Assembly: GCF_010389155.1 (NCBI RefSeq)
Contig: NC_057763.1
Coordinates: 6,386,649-6,450,648, forward strand
Source: Erigeron canadensis
Taxonomy: Eukaryota; Streptophyta; Magnoliopsida; Asterales; Asteraceae
DNA length: 64,000 bases
Reading direction: 5' to 3'
Shown: one piece after another, positions 1-9,300 of the stretch
Numbering within the stretch: the stretch's first letter is position 1
How the letters are laid out: the number at the start of each line of letters is the position of its first letter
Position numbers and translations under genes: made by a program
Notes under the pieces: generated by a model
What the model was told of the DNA's origin: nothing
The model's input: only the letters and a program-made list of their open reading frames with translations
Database searches by the model: none

Positions 1-13
1 GGCGCCAAAAAGT

Positions 14-410
14 TGATGTGTGAAATCGAGTAATAAAATTTAGAAAACTGACTACAACACACTCACAGACAGTGAACCTGATCGCGTGCAGTATAGTAAA
101 TAATATAAATCCAAGGTAGATCACAAGGACTTAGTAAGCTATTGTTAAAATAAAGTAATTCAGAAAGAAAGGGGTTTTTGTGGCCGAATTGCCACTTTGC
201 AAATAGTTAGTAAATTTGGTTAGTAATCCCGTAGGCACTTATTTTACTTCAAGAATGTCATTTTCTTCATAAATACGCTCAAATACTTGTCAGTAACCTG
301 AAACACTAACAAATACCATAAACGCGCCAAATGTATATAAAAATGACTCAACAAACATGCTAAATCAACTCTATTAACCGTGGGAAATGGGTATAAAACA
401 CGACATATCA
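14..410 (-). repeat. LTR-C, short LTR of an Athila-like element (396-397 bp)
   Basis: Read on the plus strand this segment starts TGATGTGTGA and ends CGACATATCA, the same ends as the two larger LTRs at 3069-5660 and 34060-35440. The first ~200 bases align with them by eye (a GGGCAGTGGACCC-like block near 75 and the GTATGCAATATAG-like block). Bases 1-7 (GGCGCCA) are the edge of the same tRNA-Asp-type primer-binding site, so on the minus strand this is a 5' LTR whose internal region runs out of the window. It interrupts the E1 integrase at 410/411, where homology to E2 stops abruptly. It is far shorter than its relatives, so it is internally deleted or a different subfamily. Confidence 0.65.
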
Positions 411-1370
411 GTCCTGCAAGAGACTTTCTATACAAAATACCATTTATCATAGAATAATGTGCAGTTTTCATGCGAAAGTTCTTCGGGTGTTCATCTTTAG
501 GGATTGTCCCATTATTTAGATATTCTATTATGGGTGTAATCCATGAATCTTGATTATTCTCAGATTGATCTACTTTTGTATCCTGAATAGCTAATATATT
601 TACTGATTCTTTTTCTATAGCAGGATGTGAAATATGAACTATAGGAATCTTAGTTTCTTGTGACATCCTAAGTGTTGATCTTAGATTTGCTAAAGCATCA
701 GCCTCAGTATTTTCTTCTCTAGGAACTTGTTCTATATCGAATAAATCAAAGTGTTCAATCAATCTTTTAACAATTTCCAAATATTGCATTAATTTTTCTC
801 CTTTCGTAGCATATGTCCCATTGAAATGATTAGCTAAGAGTAACGAATTTACTTATACTTTAAGATTTCTAATGTTCATATCCTTAGCTAGTTGCATACT
901 AGAAGTCAAGGCCTCATATTCTGTTTCATTATTAATGGCTATAAAATGACAATTCACTGCTTAGGGTATAATATCCCCCTGTGGTGATTTTAGTACGATA
1001 CCTAATCTTATTCCTTTAACATTAGCTGCACCATCAGTATGTAAAGTCCATTTTTCAGTGGATTCTTCTAGCATTTTTACTTCTAAATCTACGTCAGATT
1101 GCAAATCAGTACTGAAATCAGCCACAAAGTCTGCTAAAGCCTGAGATTTTATAGCAGTCTTAGGTTCATAAATCAGATTAAATGCACTTAGCTTCACAGA
1201 CCATTTAGCCATTCTACCAGACACTTCTGGTTTTCTTAATACACATTTTATGGGATAATTAGTCCTAACATGTATAGCATGTGTTTCAAAGTAATGTCTA
1301 AACTTAGTAGATGTCATAACTAATCCAAGTATACGTTTTTCAAGGTGAGAGTACCTGGTTTCAGCATCAA
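411..1370 (-). pseudogene. E1 RNase H 1, second RNase H and integrase start, degenerate
   Basis: From 1370 downward the minus strand encodes the connection RNase H (HLEKR, then RHYFETHAIHV and SGRMAKWSVKLSAF), then the archaeal-type RNase H (HTDGAANVKG; EYEAL without its preceding Ala; REENTEADALA), then the start of the integrase zinc region (KTAHYSMINGILYRK). Compared with E2 it carries an in-frame TAG near 963, a second stop near 852, and a loss of about 25 residues near 1318-1380. The second RNase H has lost the Asp of the VYVDSLLLA motif (VNSLLLA here). Homology to E2 ends at 411, where LTR-C begins. Not a working enzyme. Confidence 0.8.
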
Positions 1371-2501
1371 TTAAACTGAGTTTGAAGATACTGCCATATA
1401 AAAATATAAAGGTTCTCCATCTTCAGGCTTTACCAATAGCGGTGGAGTGGATAAATATTTTTTCAACTCCTGGAAAGCTTCTTCCTGTTTCTCACCCCAT
1501 TCAAACTTTTTGTTTTTCTTTAAAATGTCGTAAAATTCTTTGCATCTATCAGAAGATCTTGAAATAAATCTGTTCAATGCTGTCAATCTTCCCGTCAATC
1601 TTTGAACATCTTTTGCATTTGATGGAGACTTCAAATTCAAGATGGCTTTAATTTGTTCTGGACTTTCTTCGATTCCTCTCTTGGTGACCATATATCCTAG
1701 AAACTTTCCAGCACCAACTCCAAAGTTGCATTTTGCAGGGTTCAACTTCATATTATACTTATCCAGGATATTGAAGGCCACTTCAAGATCTTTCAAGTGA
1801 TCTTCAGCTTTCTTTGATTTCACCACCATGTCATCTATGTATACTTTCATTGTATCCCACAGTTGGTATTTGAACATCATATTGACCAGTCTTTAATACG
1901 TTGCACCTGCATTTTTAAGACCAAAAGGCATTGCAATATAACAATAAATACCTGTCGGTGTCATAAAGGCAGTGGCTTCTTGATCACCCGGTTCCATTTG
2001 AATCTGCTGGAATCCAGAAGTAGCATCTACCATTGCATCTATGTGAGGCAGAGGAAATGGATATTTTGGGCATGCTTTATTGAGATCAGTGAAGTCTACA
2101 CAAACTCTCCATTTCCCATTCTTTTTCTGCACTACTACTACGTTTGCTATCCATTCAGGAAACTTGACTTCTCTAATCATTTTCGCTTTTAATAGTCTTT
2201 CAACATCTTCTTGAATAATTGTGTTTCTTTCAGGAGCAAACTTCCTTCTTTTTTGTTGGATTGGCTTGAAAGTTTTGTCGATTTCAAGCTTGTGTGTGAT
2301 CACCTCTTTTGATACTCTTGTCATATCTTGTTTCCAAGAAAAAGTCTTCATTCTTTTCCTTAGAAAGTCAGTAAGTTTGACTTCTAATTCTTTTGAAACC
2401 TTTGCTCCTAACGATACTTTAAGATTGGGATCTTCAGGTGTCAGAATAACTTCTTTAATGTCTTGTTCTTCTGGTTCATCAACATCGAAGATCCTCTTCT
2501 G
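1371..2501 (-). pseudogene. E1 reverse transcriptase, degenerate
   Basis: The N-terminal half (1893-2351 and in frame up to 2501) has KNGKWRVCVDFTDLNKACPK and FGLKNAGATY; the C-terminal half has the catalytic VYIDDMVVKSK and the thumb/connection region ending FEWGEKQEEAF. A stop (TAA where E2 has a Gln codon) separates the halves at about 1893. Eleven codons that contain the first catalytic Asp (the TFMDASSG motif in E2) are deleted here, giving VDATSGFQQIQ. The family is Ty3/gypsy RT of Tat type; the function is lost. Confidence 0.85.
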
Positions 2502-2513
2502 TAATTGCTATTG
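2502..2513 (-). promoter_or_regulatory. Leaky-stop context between E1 protease and RT
   Basis: The minus strand reads CAA-TAG-CAA-TTA, with the TAG at 2510-2508. This is the hexanucleotide context UAG-CAR-YYA known from tobamovirus readthrough in plants. The same 12 bases occur at the same place in E2 (42762-42773). The surrounding frame is open on both sides of the stop (KPTAQ before, QLQKRIFDVDEPEEQ after). I infer that Gag-protease is made alone and Gag-Pol by readthrough. Confidence 0.65.
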
Positions 2514-3012
2514 TGCAGTAGGCTTTGCTGCTGACTTCATGCTGGATATGTAGCATTCTTTGGCTTCTTGTTGATCTCCTTTTACAGTAACCACTCCCTA
2601 AGGTGTTGGAATTTTAACACATTGGTGGTATGTCGATGAACTGCCCTCATTTCATGAATCCATGGTCTTCCGGGAATAATATTGCAGCCTGGAAGGGTAT
2701 CTACCATACAAAATTTTTGCATGGAGTTTATCCCTTCAACATATACTGGTAGCTTTAACTCTCTCACAGTGTATTTGATTTCGCCACTGAAGCCAATTAG
2801 TGGAGATATCTTGCCAATAATATTGTCTTCTGAAATGTCCATTCTTTTCAGCGCCTCTAATTTAATTATGTTTACCGAGCTTCCATTATCTATCAAAATT
2901 CTGCGAACATAATGGTTAGCAATAAACAAGGTAACAACCAAACCATCATGATGAGGTTCCACAATGTCATCAAAGTCATCGTTTATAAAAGAGATGGTGT
3001 CGGAATTTGAGA
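2514..3012 (-). pseudogene. E1 aspartic protease (retropepsin), degenerate
   Basis: From 3012 downward the minus strand encodes DDFDDIVEPHHDGLVV, then the retropepsin centre LIDNGSSVNI (the D-x-G active site with Asn, as in E2), then PGCNIIPGRPWIHEM, the usual C-terminal protease motif of Tat elements. One base is missing relative to E2 near 2635 and a Trp codon of the TPWGV motif is a stop near 2597. The open frame extends past 3012 only into PBS/LTR sequence, which is not part of the gene. The true upstream neighbour, the gag zinc region seen in E2, is absent. Confidence 0.8.
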
Positions 3013-3017
3013 TTAGT

Positions 3018-3034
3018 CCCCGGCAGCGGCGCCA
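3018..3034 (-). other. Primer-binding site complementary to tRNA-Asp, attached to LTR-B
   Basis: The minus strand reads TGGCGCCGCTGCCGGGG, which matches the complement of the plant tRNA-Asp(GUC) 3' end at 16 of 17 positions (from memory of that tRNA). The identical motif follows LTR-A at 34038-34054. Between this PBS and the LTR-B end at 3069 lie ~34 bases with a second, partial copy (GGCGCC at 3052-3057). Just beyond it E1 protease sequence starts, so the internal region that should follow this PBS is missing. Confidence 0.7.
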
Positions 3035-3068
3035 AAAAGGGTTTAACAAGGGCGCCAAGCCAAAAACT

Positions 3069-5660
3069 TGATGTGTAAAAATCAAGTTAAATTTAAAAAC
3101 AAGAAATACCCTAGAACTGACTACTACACACTCTCGGGCAGTGGACCCGTTCGTATGCAATATAGTTTAAAGGTAAGTCCAGGTCGAATCCACAGAGACT
3201 AATTTAAAGCAAGCGAGTTTTAAGTAGTTGTAGAAAGAGTTTTGGATTTTAAAGACTCCCGTCATATTGGTTTTGAAAGCAGTTAGTTAATGTGAAAAAA
3301 TTAGTAATTCTGTAGAATTAATTGAAAAGAGATTTTGTGAAACAATAATATTAAAAAGTATACCCACTTGGAATAGCTCACATGTCAAATTATCACAATG
3401 CCACCTTTTTATGTTGAACTACTTAATATGTAATTAAGATGAACTCTCGTTTTTCTCAAATCTTTAATTGTCAAAAGTATAGTTATCGCTCTCGCGAATA
3501 ATTTCTTTCCTAACAATCAAGCATTAAGTCCTAAGTTGGTTTTAAGATTTAATCTAAAAAGCTTTCTCTCGAACTGCTTATTAATCGTCTAATTAGATCT
3601 CTCTATCATAAAACGACTAACACATTCATCCAAATTCGATTGTTTAATCTCTATCACTAGTTTCTCTCGAATTCCAACGACTTTGAATTAATTAAAGACC
3701 GATTAATTATTTCATAAACTAATTAGCAAATCTATAGATTTCTCTCGAACTTCTATATTTAATTACCAACTAATTTATATAAGAAACCAAAACAATATAT
3801 AAACTTAGACAAACATGGATATTCGACTAAACGTAAAAACCGCGTTCAACAATAAAAATTATAACAAAGTGACAACTTTATGACATGCTCACATTATCCA
3901 AGTGGGTGTAAAGAAAATTAGCTACTCATGACAAGATAAATAAAACTAACAATTACTAAATAAATAAAATCCATAATGATAATTGTATGTAATATAGTCT
4001 TGCAATAGTGTATCTAATATATAAAGATAAATAGTAATTAAAATACTAATAGAAAAGAGTAAAGAGTCGAACAGAATAATTGATGGCTGGAAGTTGTATT
4101 CGACGAACAAAGCAGCAACTTTAATTCGTTTGTCTCTTGCGGCTCCTCGCACCCATGAAAATAATTCCCCGCCAATATCCCTTTATGAACTAACTCCAAA
4201 TACCCTTTTTATTATTATTTTTTTTCGACTATAGATATGCCGTCTATTTTTTCAATGGCTCTTCTAAATTAAGTATATATAATACTTGAGTTTCTTTATT
4301 TGTTTCTTGAAATCCACGTAAGACTAAGTGAGGCGGTTGCCTCTTTTCCATACTAGCCCATCTTTTCTTTTCTTTGTTGTGTAGCCCACGAGATCACCAC
4401 CTCAAATAACAATAAAAATATGTACATCATTATAGATGTAGGCTTCTTTTCGTTACTGATTGTTTGATGGCAATAAGATCAAGGATTATTTTTGGTCCAT
4501 GACTTTATTTATGTAACCCATAAATTACTATGTCACATCTTTCATCTTTTCAGTTTCAATCTTTATTTTCTTCATAATTGATCTTTATTCAGCATACTTT
4601 TGTCAACTTTTATCTTTTAGACTTATAATCATATAAAATCACATATTAAGTATAAAAGTCTATAAAGGTGACAATAATACAATCATAAAATAAATAAAAG
4701 AACCAATATCGCGTAATATAAATATGTATAAAATAAGCGATATCATCTATTATCTATTGTTGTTTATTGTCTTGTTACCACAAGTCAACACCTATTAATT
4801 GTACCCAATTAACTAGAACAATGTACTCCTAAACTTAGATACCTCTAAATCATTCATACATTATCAACAAAACAGTAGATAAGAGCACAAGAACTCAAAA
4901 CATTAAGATTACGACAAAACGTTTAACAATCAACTTGAATTCAAAAGATTATGCAACCATTATTTAGTGTGTCACTTCATCTCAGTGGATGATGAAGTTA
5001 TTTAGCTAGACATAATCATAAATAAGTCACAAATAGTAAAAGAAAGAGTAAACATCTTGTACCAAAGTGAGAAAGAGAATGAAAAGCTAAAGAAATCGAT
5101 GTTTGAATGCCTTGAATCCTTCGAACAACCCTTAGAACTTGGAGAACGTAAAAGCTGCTAAAAAGTGCCTCAAGAAACCCTAAAATCGATTGGAAGTGAA
5201 AGTATCTCGAAAGGGAGGGTTTTGGTCTTGTATTTATAGTGTTTCGCAAAAGTCTTCACAAACCGACCTACAAGTGTGGCGCACCAAGCATCAGGTGTGG
5301 TGCACCTGGCCTTGTTTCCAAAAATATCTCTGCCCGATATGCGACGCACCACAGGGTTGGTGCGCCGCACCTCCCTGTTTTATCACATCTTCCAACTCTC
5401 TGATCAAAATATGCTCCGCACCAGCCTTCCAGGTTAGCTAAAACTTGTAATTTTCATTCCGTCTTCACTCATACACATCCACGAACCACCCTAATGAATC
5501 TTTTAATCATCCGGAAGCCGTTTCTAACCATTTTACCTGTTCTAAGCCTGCAATCACTAACAATACCATCAAAGCATCGAATATACATGTAATTTGCACA
5601 TAATTAAGCTTAAAACGTCTTAGAAATGATATGGGAATGTATATATAAATGGATATATCA
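3069..5660 (-). repeat. LTR-B, 2.6-kb LTR of the Athila-like element
   Basis: On the minus strand it starts TGATATATCC at 5660 and ends ACACATCA at 3069 (TG..CA ends). A purine tract GTATGGGGGAATT abuts the 5' side at 5661-5673, so it is a 3' LTR; yet it is also followed by a PBS, as a 5' LTR would be. A TATA box (CTATAAATAC) lies at about 5230-5240 on the minus strand. Bases 4741-5660 match LTR-A (34545-35440) closely; 3300-4740 are mostly absent from LTR-A. The region near 5270-5420 has several GGTGNGNCGCACC-like palindromes. The open frames here are chance. Confidence 0.8.
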
Positions 5661-7329
5661 AATTCCCCCATACTTAAGCCTTGCTTGTCCTCAAGCAAAC
5701 TCAGATTTCAAAACAATCATTCCCTTGGTTTTCGATCGCAAAACATGACAATAATCCAAAAAGAAGCAAAACCATAAGAATAGTTAAGCATTTTTAATTT
5801 TAAATGAAAAACCGAAATGTTTGACAATATTTGAATGATCTACAAGCCTCGAGAATACGACTAAGCACGTTAATCAAATGAAAGAAGAACATCTCAACTA
5901 ACTTTCTCCAACTAACAAACTATTGGATTGAAATATTGTATCAATCACTCGAAGCCTATTCGTGATGCATATATTTTAACCATAGGCTTGTAATAGAATC
6001 GTCCCTACGTCGCCATGGCGCTAGCACCATATAACGTCTATCAAAAGAGGTAAATAACACGGTTGTAACATACAAATCTGAAGGCTTACAAGGGTAATTA
6101 ACAATGTGTATGGAAATTTAGGGATATAATTGGTGTTAAAAGGAAATAACACAACAATTAACAAAGTTTTACATATAGTCTAGTCCAAGACAACCCATAT
6201 CACTAGTTGCCTTCTATCCATAACCCAAAAGACATTCTCCCGAGTCTACTCCCCCAATAGACCAATACAAACCGACACCATTGTGGTGTATTACCTTCAA
6301 ATGACTTCTATCCACCAATTCTTACCCATTATTAACTCTTCCGCACATGCCATCTTTAAATGAAAAATATAATCAATCTAAGAACCTTTTAGTTGGTTTA
6401 AATAAATATACCAACTCAAACACCAATCTTTTAAACAATTGTTGGTTTAATTTAACTTACTAACTTTCTTTGATTTGACAAAAAATGAGGGAAATACCAA
6501 ATGACAGTCCAAGTTCGTTTTTCTTCTTTTTTTATATTTTTTTCTGTTTTTCATTTTTTTTATTCTTTCTCTTTCTCTCTTTTTTTTAATGAACTATTTT
6601 TACCCTGTCTAATTGGTACCCCCTTTTTATAACTTTGAAATACAATGACAAATCATAACTCTCACTAATTAGAATAATCTAGACTTGATCCATAATCATG
6701 ACGACATCAATCTACCCCCAATAGAGAATACACCAACCCGACACAACCAAGACAACCCTAAACCGTCTAACTAGCGTAAGCAACTAATGATCAAACAAGG
6801 ATTTCGACTATCGGTATGGTGAGGATAGGTTACATATTTAAGTGGATTTAAAACAAACGAAAGGTAAGGCTCAACATGTTTTCTACGTGTATCTTGCACT
6901 AAAAATGAATGCAAACAAAGGTTTAAACAAAGGATATTCACTAACCAATGTGATTAGCTACTTAAACACATGCATACAAACATGGTCAAACAATGATAAA
7001 CATAACAAAGGGTGAATAAACAAAGAAAATGGGTTTAATCCTAAATTTACCTCTTTATCATCTAGCAAACTACGGGACGATCAACTGAGACAAGTTCTAG
7101 AATCAACACAATCACCGACACACTCATATCAAAGAAAGAAATAAACGAAAGTGGAAAATCAACCTCAAACTTGCACATCATAGTTCAGAGCTCTAAAAGA
7201 GACCCTTACTTCCGGATAAATCCAAAAGCCTAAGAGAGGGACAAATTTACAAGGCTAATAGTTCCAAAACCATACACCTATCATACTAAAAACGAATCAA
7301 TAGCTCATATATTTGGTGTTTTGGGATAT
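5661..7329 (-). other. Noncoding 3' internal region of the Athila-like element, with purine tract
   Basis: No convincing coding frame. Bases 5661-5690 read on the minus strand as a conserved Athila-type 3' motif: CTTGAGGACAAGC, then TTAAGTATGGGGGAATT as the polypurine tract next to LTR-B. Bases 6519-6590 are a long pyrimidine run (purine-rich on the minus strand). The copia element is inserted at 7329/7335 and the sequence resumes at 30006. Confidence 0.65.
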
Positions 7330-7334
7330 AAGTG

Positions 7335-7981
7335 TGTTAAGTCTGGGATTCGCTGAAGAAGACTTGCTCGTTGACGTGTGTCGTCAGCAAGTATTTAGCA
7401 AGTCATCAGCAGGTGAAGTGACCTCTTCAGCAAGTTGAATGCTCCAACATGGTGGTCATGGCGGGAAGAATTCAAATCAAATGAAGACAAGAAGTCACAT
7501 GGTGGTTAACCAACTGTAATTTGCCTTGAATGACAAAGGTACATGTTGGGACCAAAGCAAGGGTTCTCTCTCTCATACCCGATTTGGTATAGAAGACAAG
7601 GGCACATGATTCAAGTACCATGAGCCAATTGGATGTCGACAACCACCATCAAAGAAGGCTGTGTTGCCCTAATTCTTCCTCTATATAAAGCAACACAGGC
7701 GCATTGTATCAAGTGTGTTAGTCACCTTGAAAGTGTGTGTCACTTGTAATTGTTTAAGTTTTTAGTGTGTCTAGACTTAGCAATTACCTCTGTTCTTTTG
7801 TATTCTTGTAAGTCAAGTGTGTAAGATCAACCATGTATTCATCGTTTAATCAATGATACATATGATTATTCTTGCATTGATGTACTACAATTGAACTTGA
7901 TATTGTTTTTGTTATTCACTTGTTTATTTACTTTCTTGTCTAATTTAAATATAACATAAGTTGTGCATTCTTGGACCATCA
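7335..7981 (+). repeat. Copia 5' LTR
   Basis: It starts TGTTAAGTCTGGG and ends GGACCATCA. A TATA box CTATATAAAG at 7681-7690 should set the transcript start near 7715. It differs from the 3' LTR at about five sites (for example 7369 T/C, 7530 A/G), which implies insertion within roughly the last few hundred thousand years at common plant substitution rates (inference). AAGTG just upstream is the target duplication. Confidence 0.92.
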
Positions 7982-7983
7982 AG

Positions 7984-7996
7984 TGGTATCAGAGCC
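7984..7996 (+). other. Copia primer-binding site (tRNA-iMet)
   Basis: TGGTATCAGAGCC begins two bases after the 5' LTR. This is the standard complement of the 3' end of initiator tRNA-Met used by plant copia elements. Confidence 0.93.
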
Positions 7997-8103
7997 ATCG
8001 TTCCTAAATCATTGGAACAAGATCTGTTTGTCTCCTTGTGTTTACATTTAAAACTTCTGTTCTTTAATTTTTTCTTGAAACCCTCTCTTTCTAAAACAAG
8101 AAC

Positions 8104-9300
8104 ATGTCTTCTGTTCCCAGCCTAGTGAACACACGTGACTTTGGCTACGTGTCGACACCTCCTAAGTTCGAGCCCAAAGATTTTGGGTCTTGGAAGGAGA
8201 GGATGCTTCTTCACATCTCTGGTATGGAACCCTATTTAATGACCATATTAATTGAGGGTCCATACGTACCGATGTATGTCCAAAGGACTCCAGGAGCTAC
8301 ACCTGAAGCTCCTGAAATAGTCACTGACCTGGTTAAACCAGAGGTTCAATGGACAGATGAAGAAAGAAAGCTGGTAAATCTTGATGCTAGATTGAAAAAC
8401 ATGATTATCGTTACTCTTCCCACTGAAATCATGAAGCTAGTAATCAAGTATCTCTCTTCAAAGGAAGTATGGGACAGACTTGTCAACACCTATGAAGGAT
8501 CTGCTGACCTCATCAAAATCAAGAAAATTGATTTGAAAAGAGCTTATGAAAACTTCTTCTCTCTTCCTGATGAAAGTCTTGAGAGCACCTATACTCGCTT
8601 TAAAGGGTTACTCAATGATATGACAAATGTTGGCATTACTCATGATAACTTTGAAGTATGTCATAAATTCATCGACTCTCTTCCTCTTAAGTGGCAAAAC
8701 TTAAGACAAACTCTTCGTACAACGAAGAAAATCCAAGATTTTGATCTTGAAGAACTTTTTGGAACTCTTCAATTTGAAGAGAGAGCATTGGCTCAAAATA
8801 TTCGAGCCTCTACTGATTCCAAAAGACATGCTGGCCCTTCTTCTTCATCTTCCTCTGTTAGCATCTCCTCCCATCCTATTTCTGACCCTATCGCTCTTGT
8901 TTCTACTAAGCCCATCGATCTCTATGATGGTGCCAGGACTTCAAATCTTCCAGCACCTATTCAGACCCTCATTGATAAGTTGGATGATGAAGAAAAACAA
9001 GATTTGTTCAATGACTTCATGGGCTTTGCCCTTGTTGCTGGTAGAAGATACTCCAGAAGGTGGAACAATCGCAAAACGGTTACTCCCCTCAAACCTCCTG
9101 TTGATAAATCACAGCAAGAGTGCTGGAGGTGTGGCAGAAAAGGCCACTACCAGAAGGAGTGCAGAGTCTCTATTCCCAATCCTTCTGCTCCCAAAACTAA
9201 TCCTTCTAAATCTGTTGATGAATATAGGAACAAATACTATCAGCTGAAGGCTAAGGTGGCTGAAACAGAGGATGCCAAAAAGTTCCAGCAAAAGGTCTAA
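8104..9300 (+). pseudogene. Copia gag, N-terminal part with first zinc knuckle
   Basis: 398 residues from the first ATG after the PBS. Residues ~20-240 are a copia Gag (UBN2-like) fold, with LPTEIMKLVIKYLSSKEVWDRL and SLPLKWQNLRQTLR. A Ser-rich linker follows, and a CCHC knuckle CWRCGRKGHYQKEC lies at about 340-353. It packages RNA and forms the particle (known for the family). The frame ends at 9298 in a stop two codons after a point where the -1 frame takes over and stays open (KGLIAKEHDW, then an acidic run). The same shift exists in the second assembled copy, so it is either a real mutation or a recoding site, not a single-contig error. Confidence 0.8.

Larger units (their letters stand above)
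411..3012 (-). mobile_element. E1, Tat-lineage Ty3/gypsy element, 3' coding part (nested, broken)
   Basis: Minus-strand order is protease, RT, first RNase H, second (archaeal-type) RNase H, integrase start. It is closely similar to E2 at 41538-46053 throughout. The double RNase H is diagnostic of the Tat lineage (known for the family). The 5' part of the same element, an LTR plus PBS plus gag, lies at 35441-37383. The gag C-terminal half found in E2 is missing from both pieces, so the join was not a clean insertion. The left end is cut by LTR-C at 410; the right end fuses to an Athila-like PBS at about 3012-3018. Confidence 0.85.

Noticed and set aside
5016..5441. Open frames in LTR-B, with counterparts at 34967-35274 in LTR-A
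   Set aside because: They lie within LTR U3/R sequence, are not conserved as protein between the two LTRs, and match nothing known to me.
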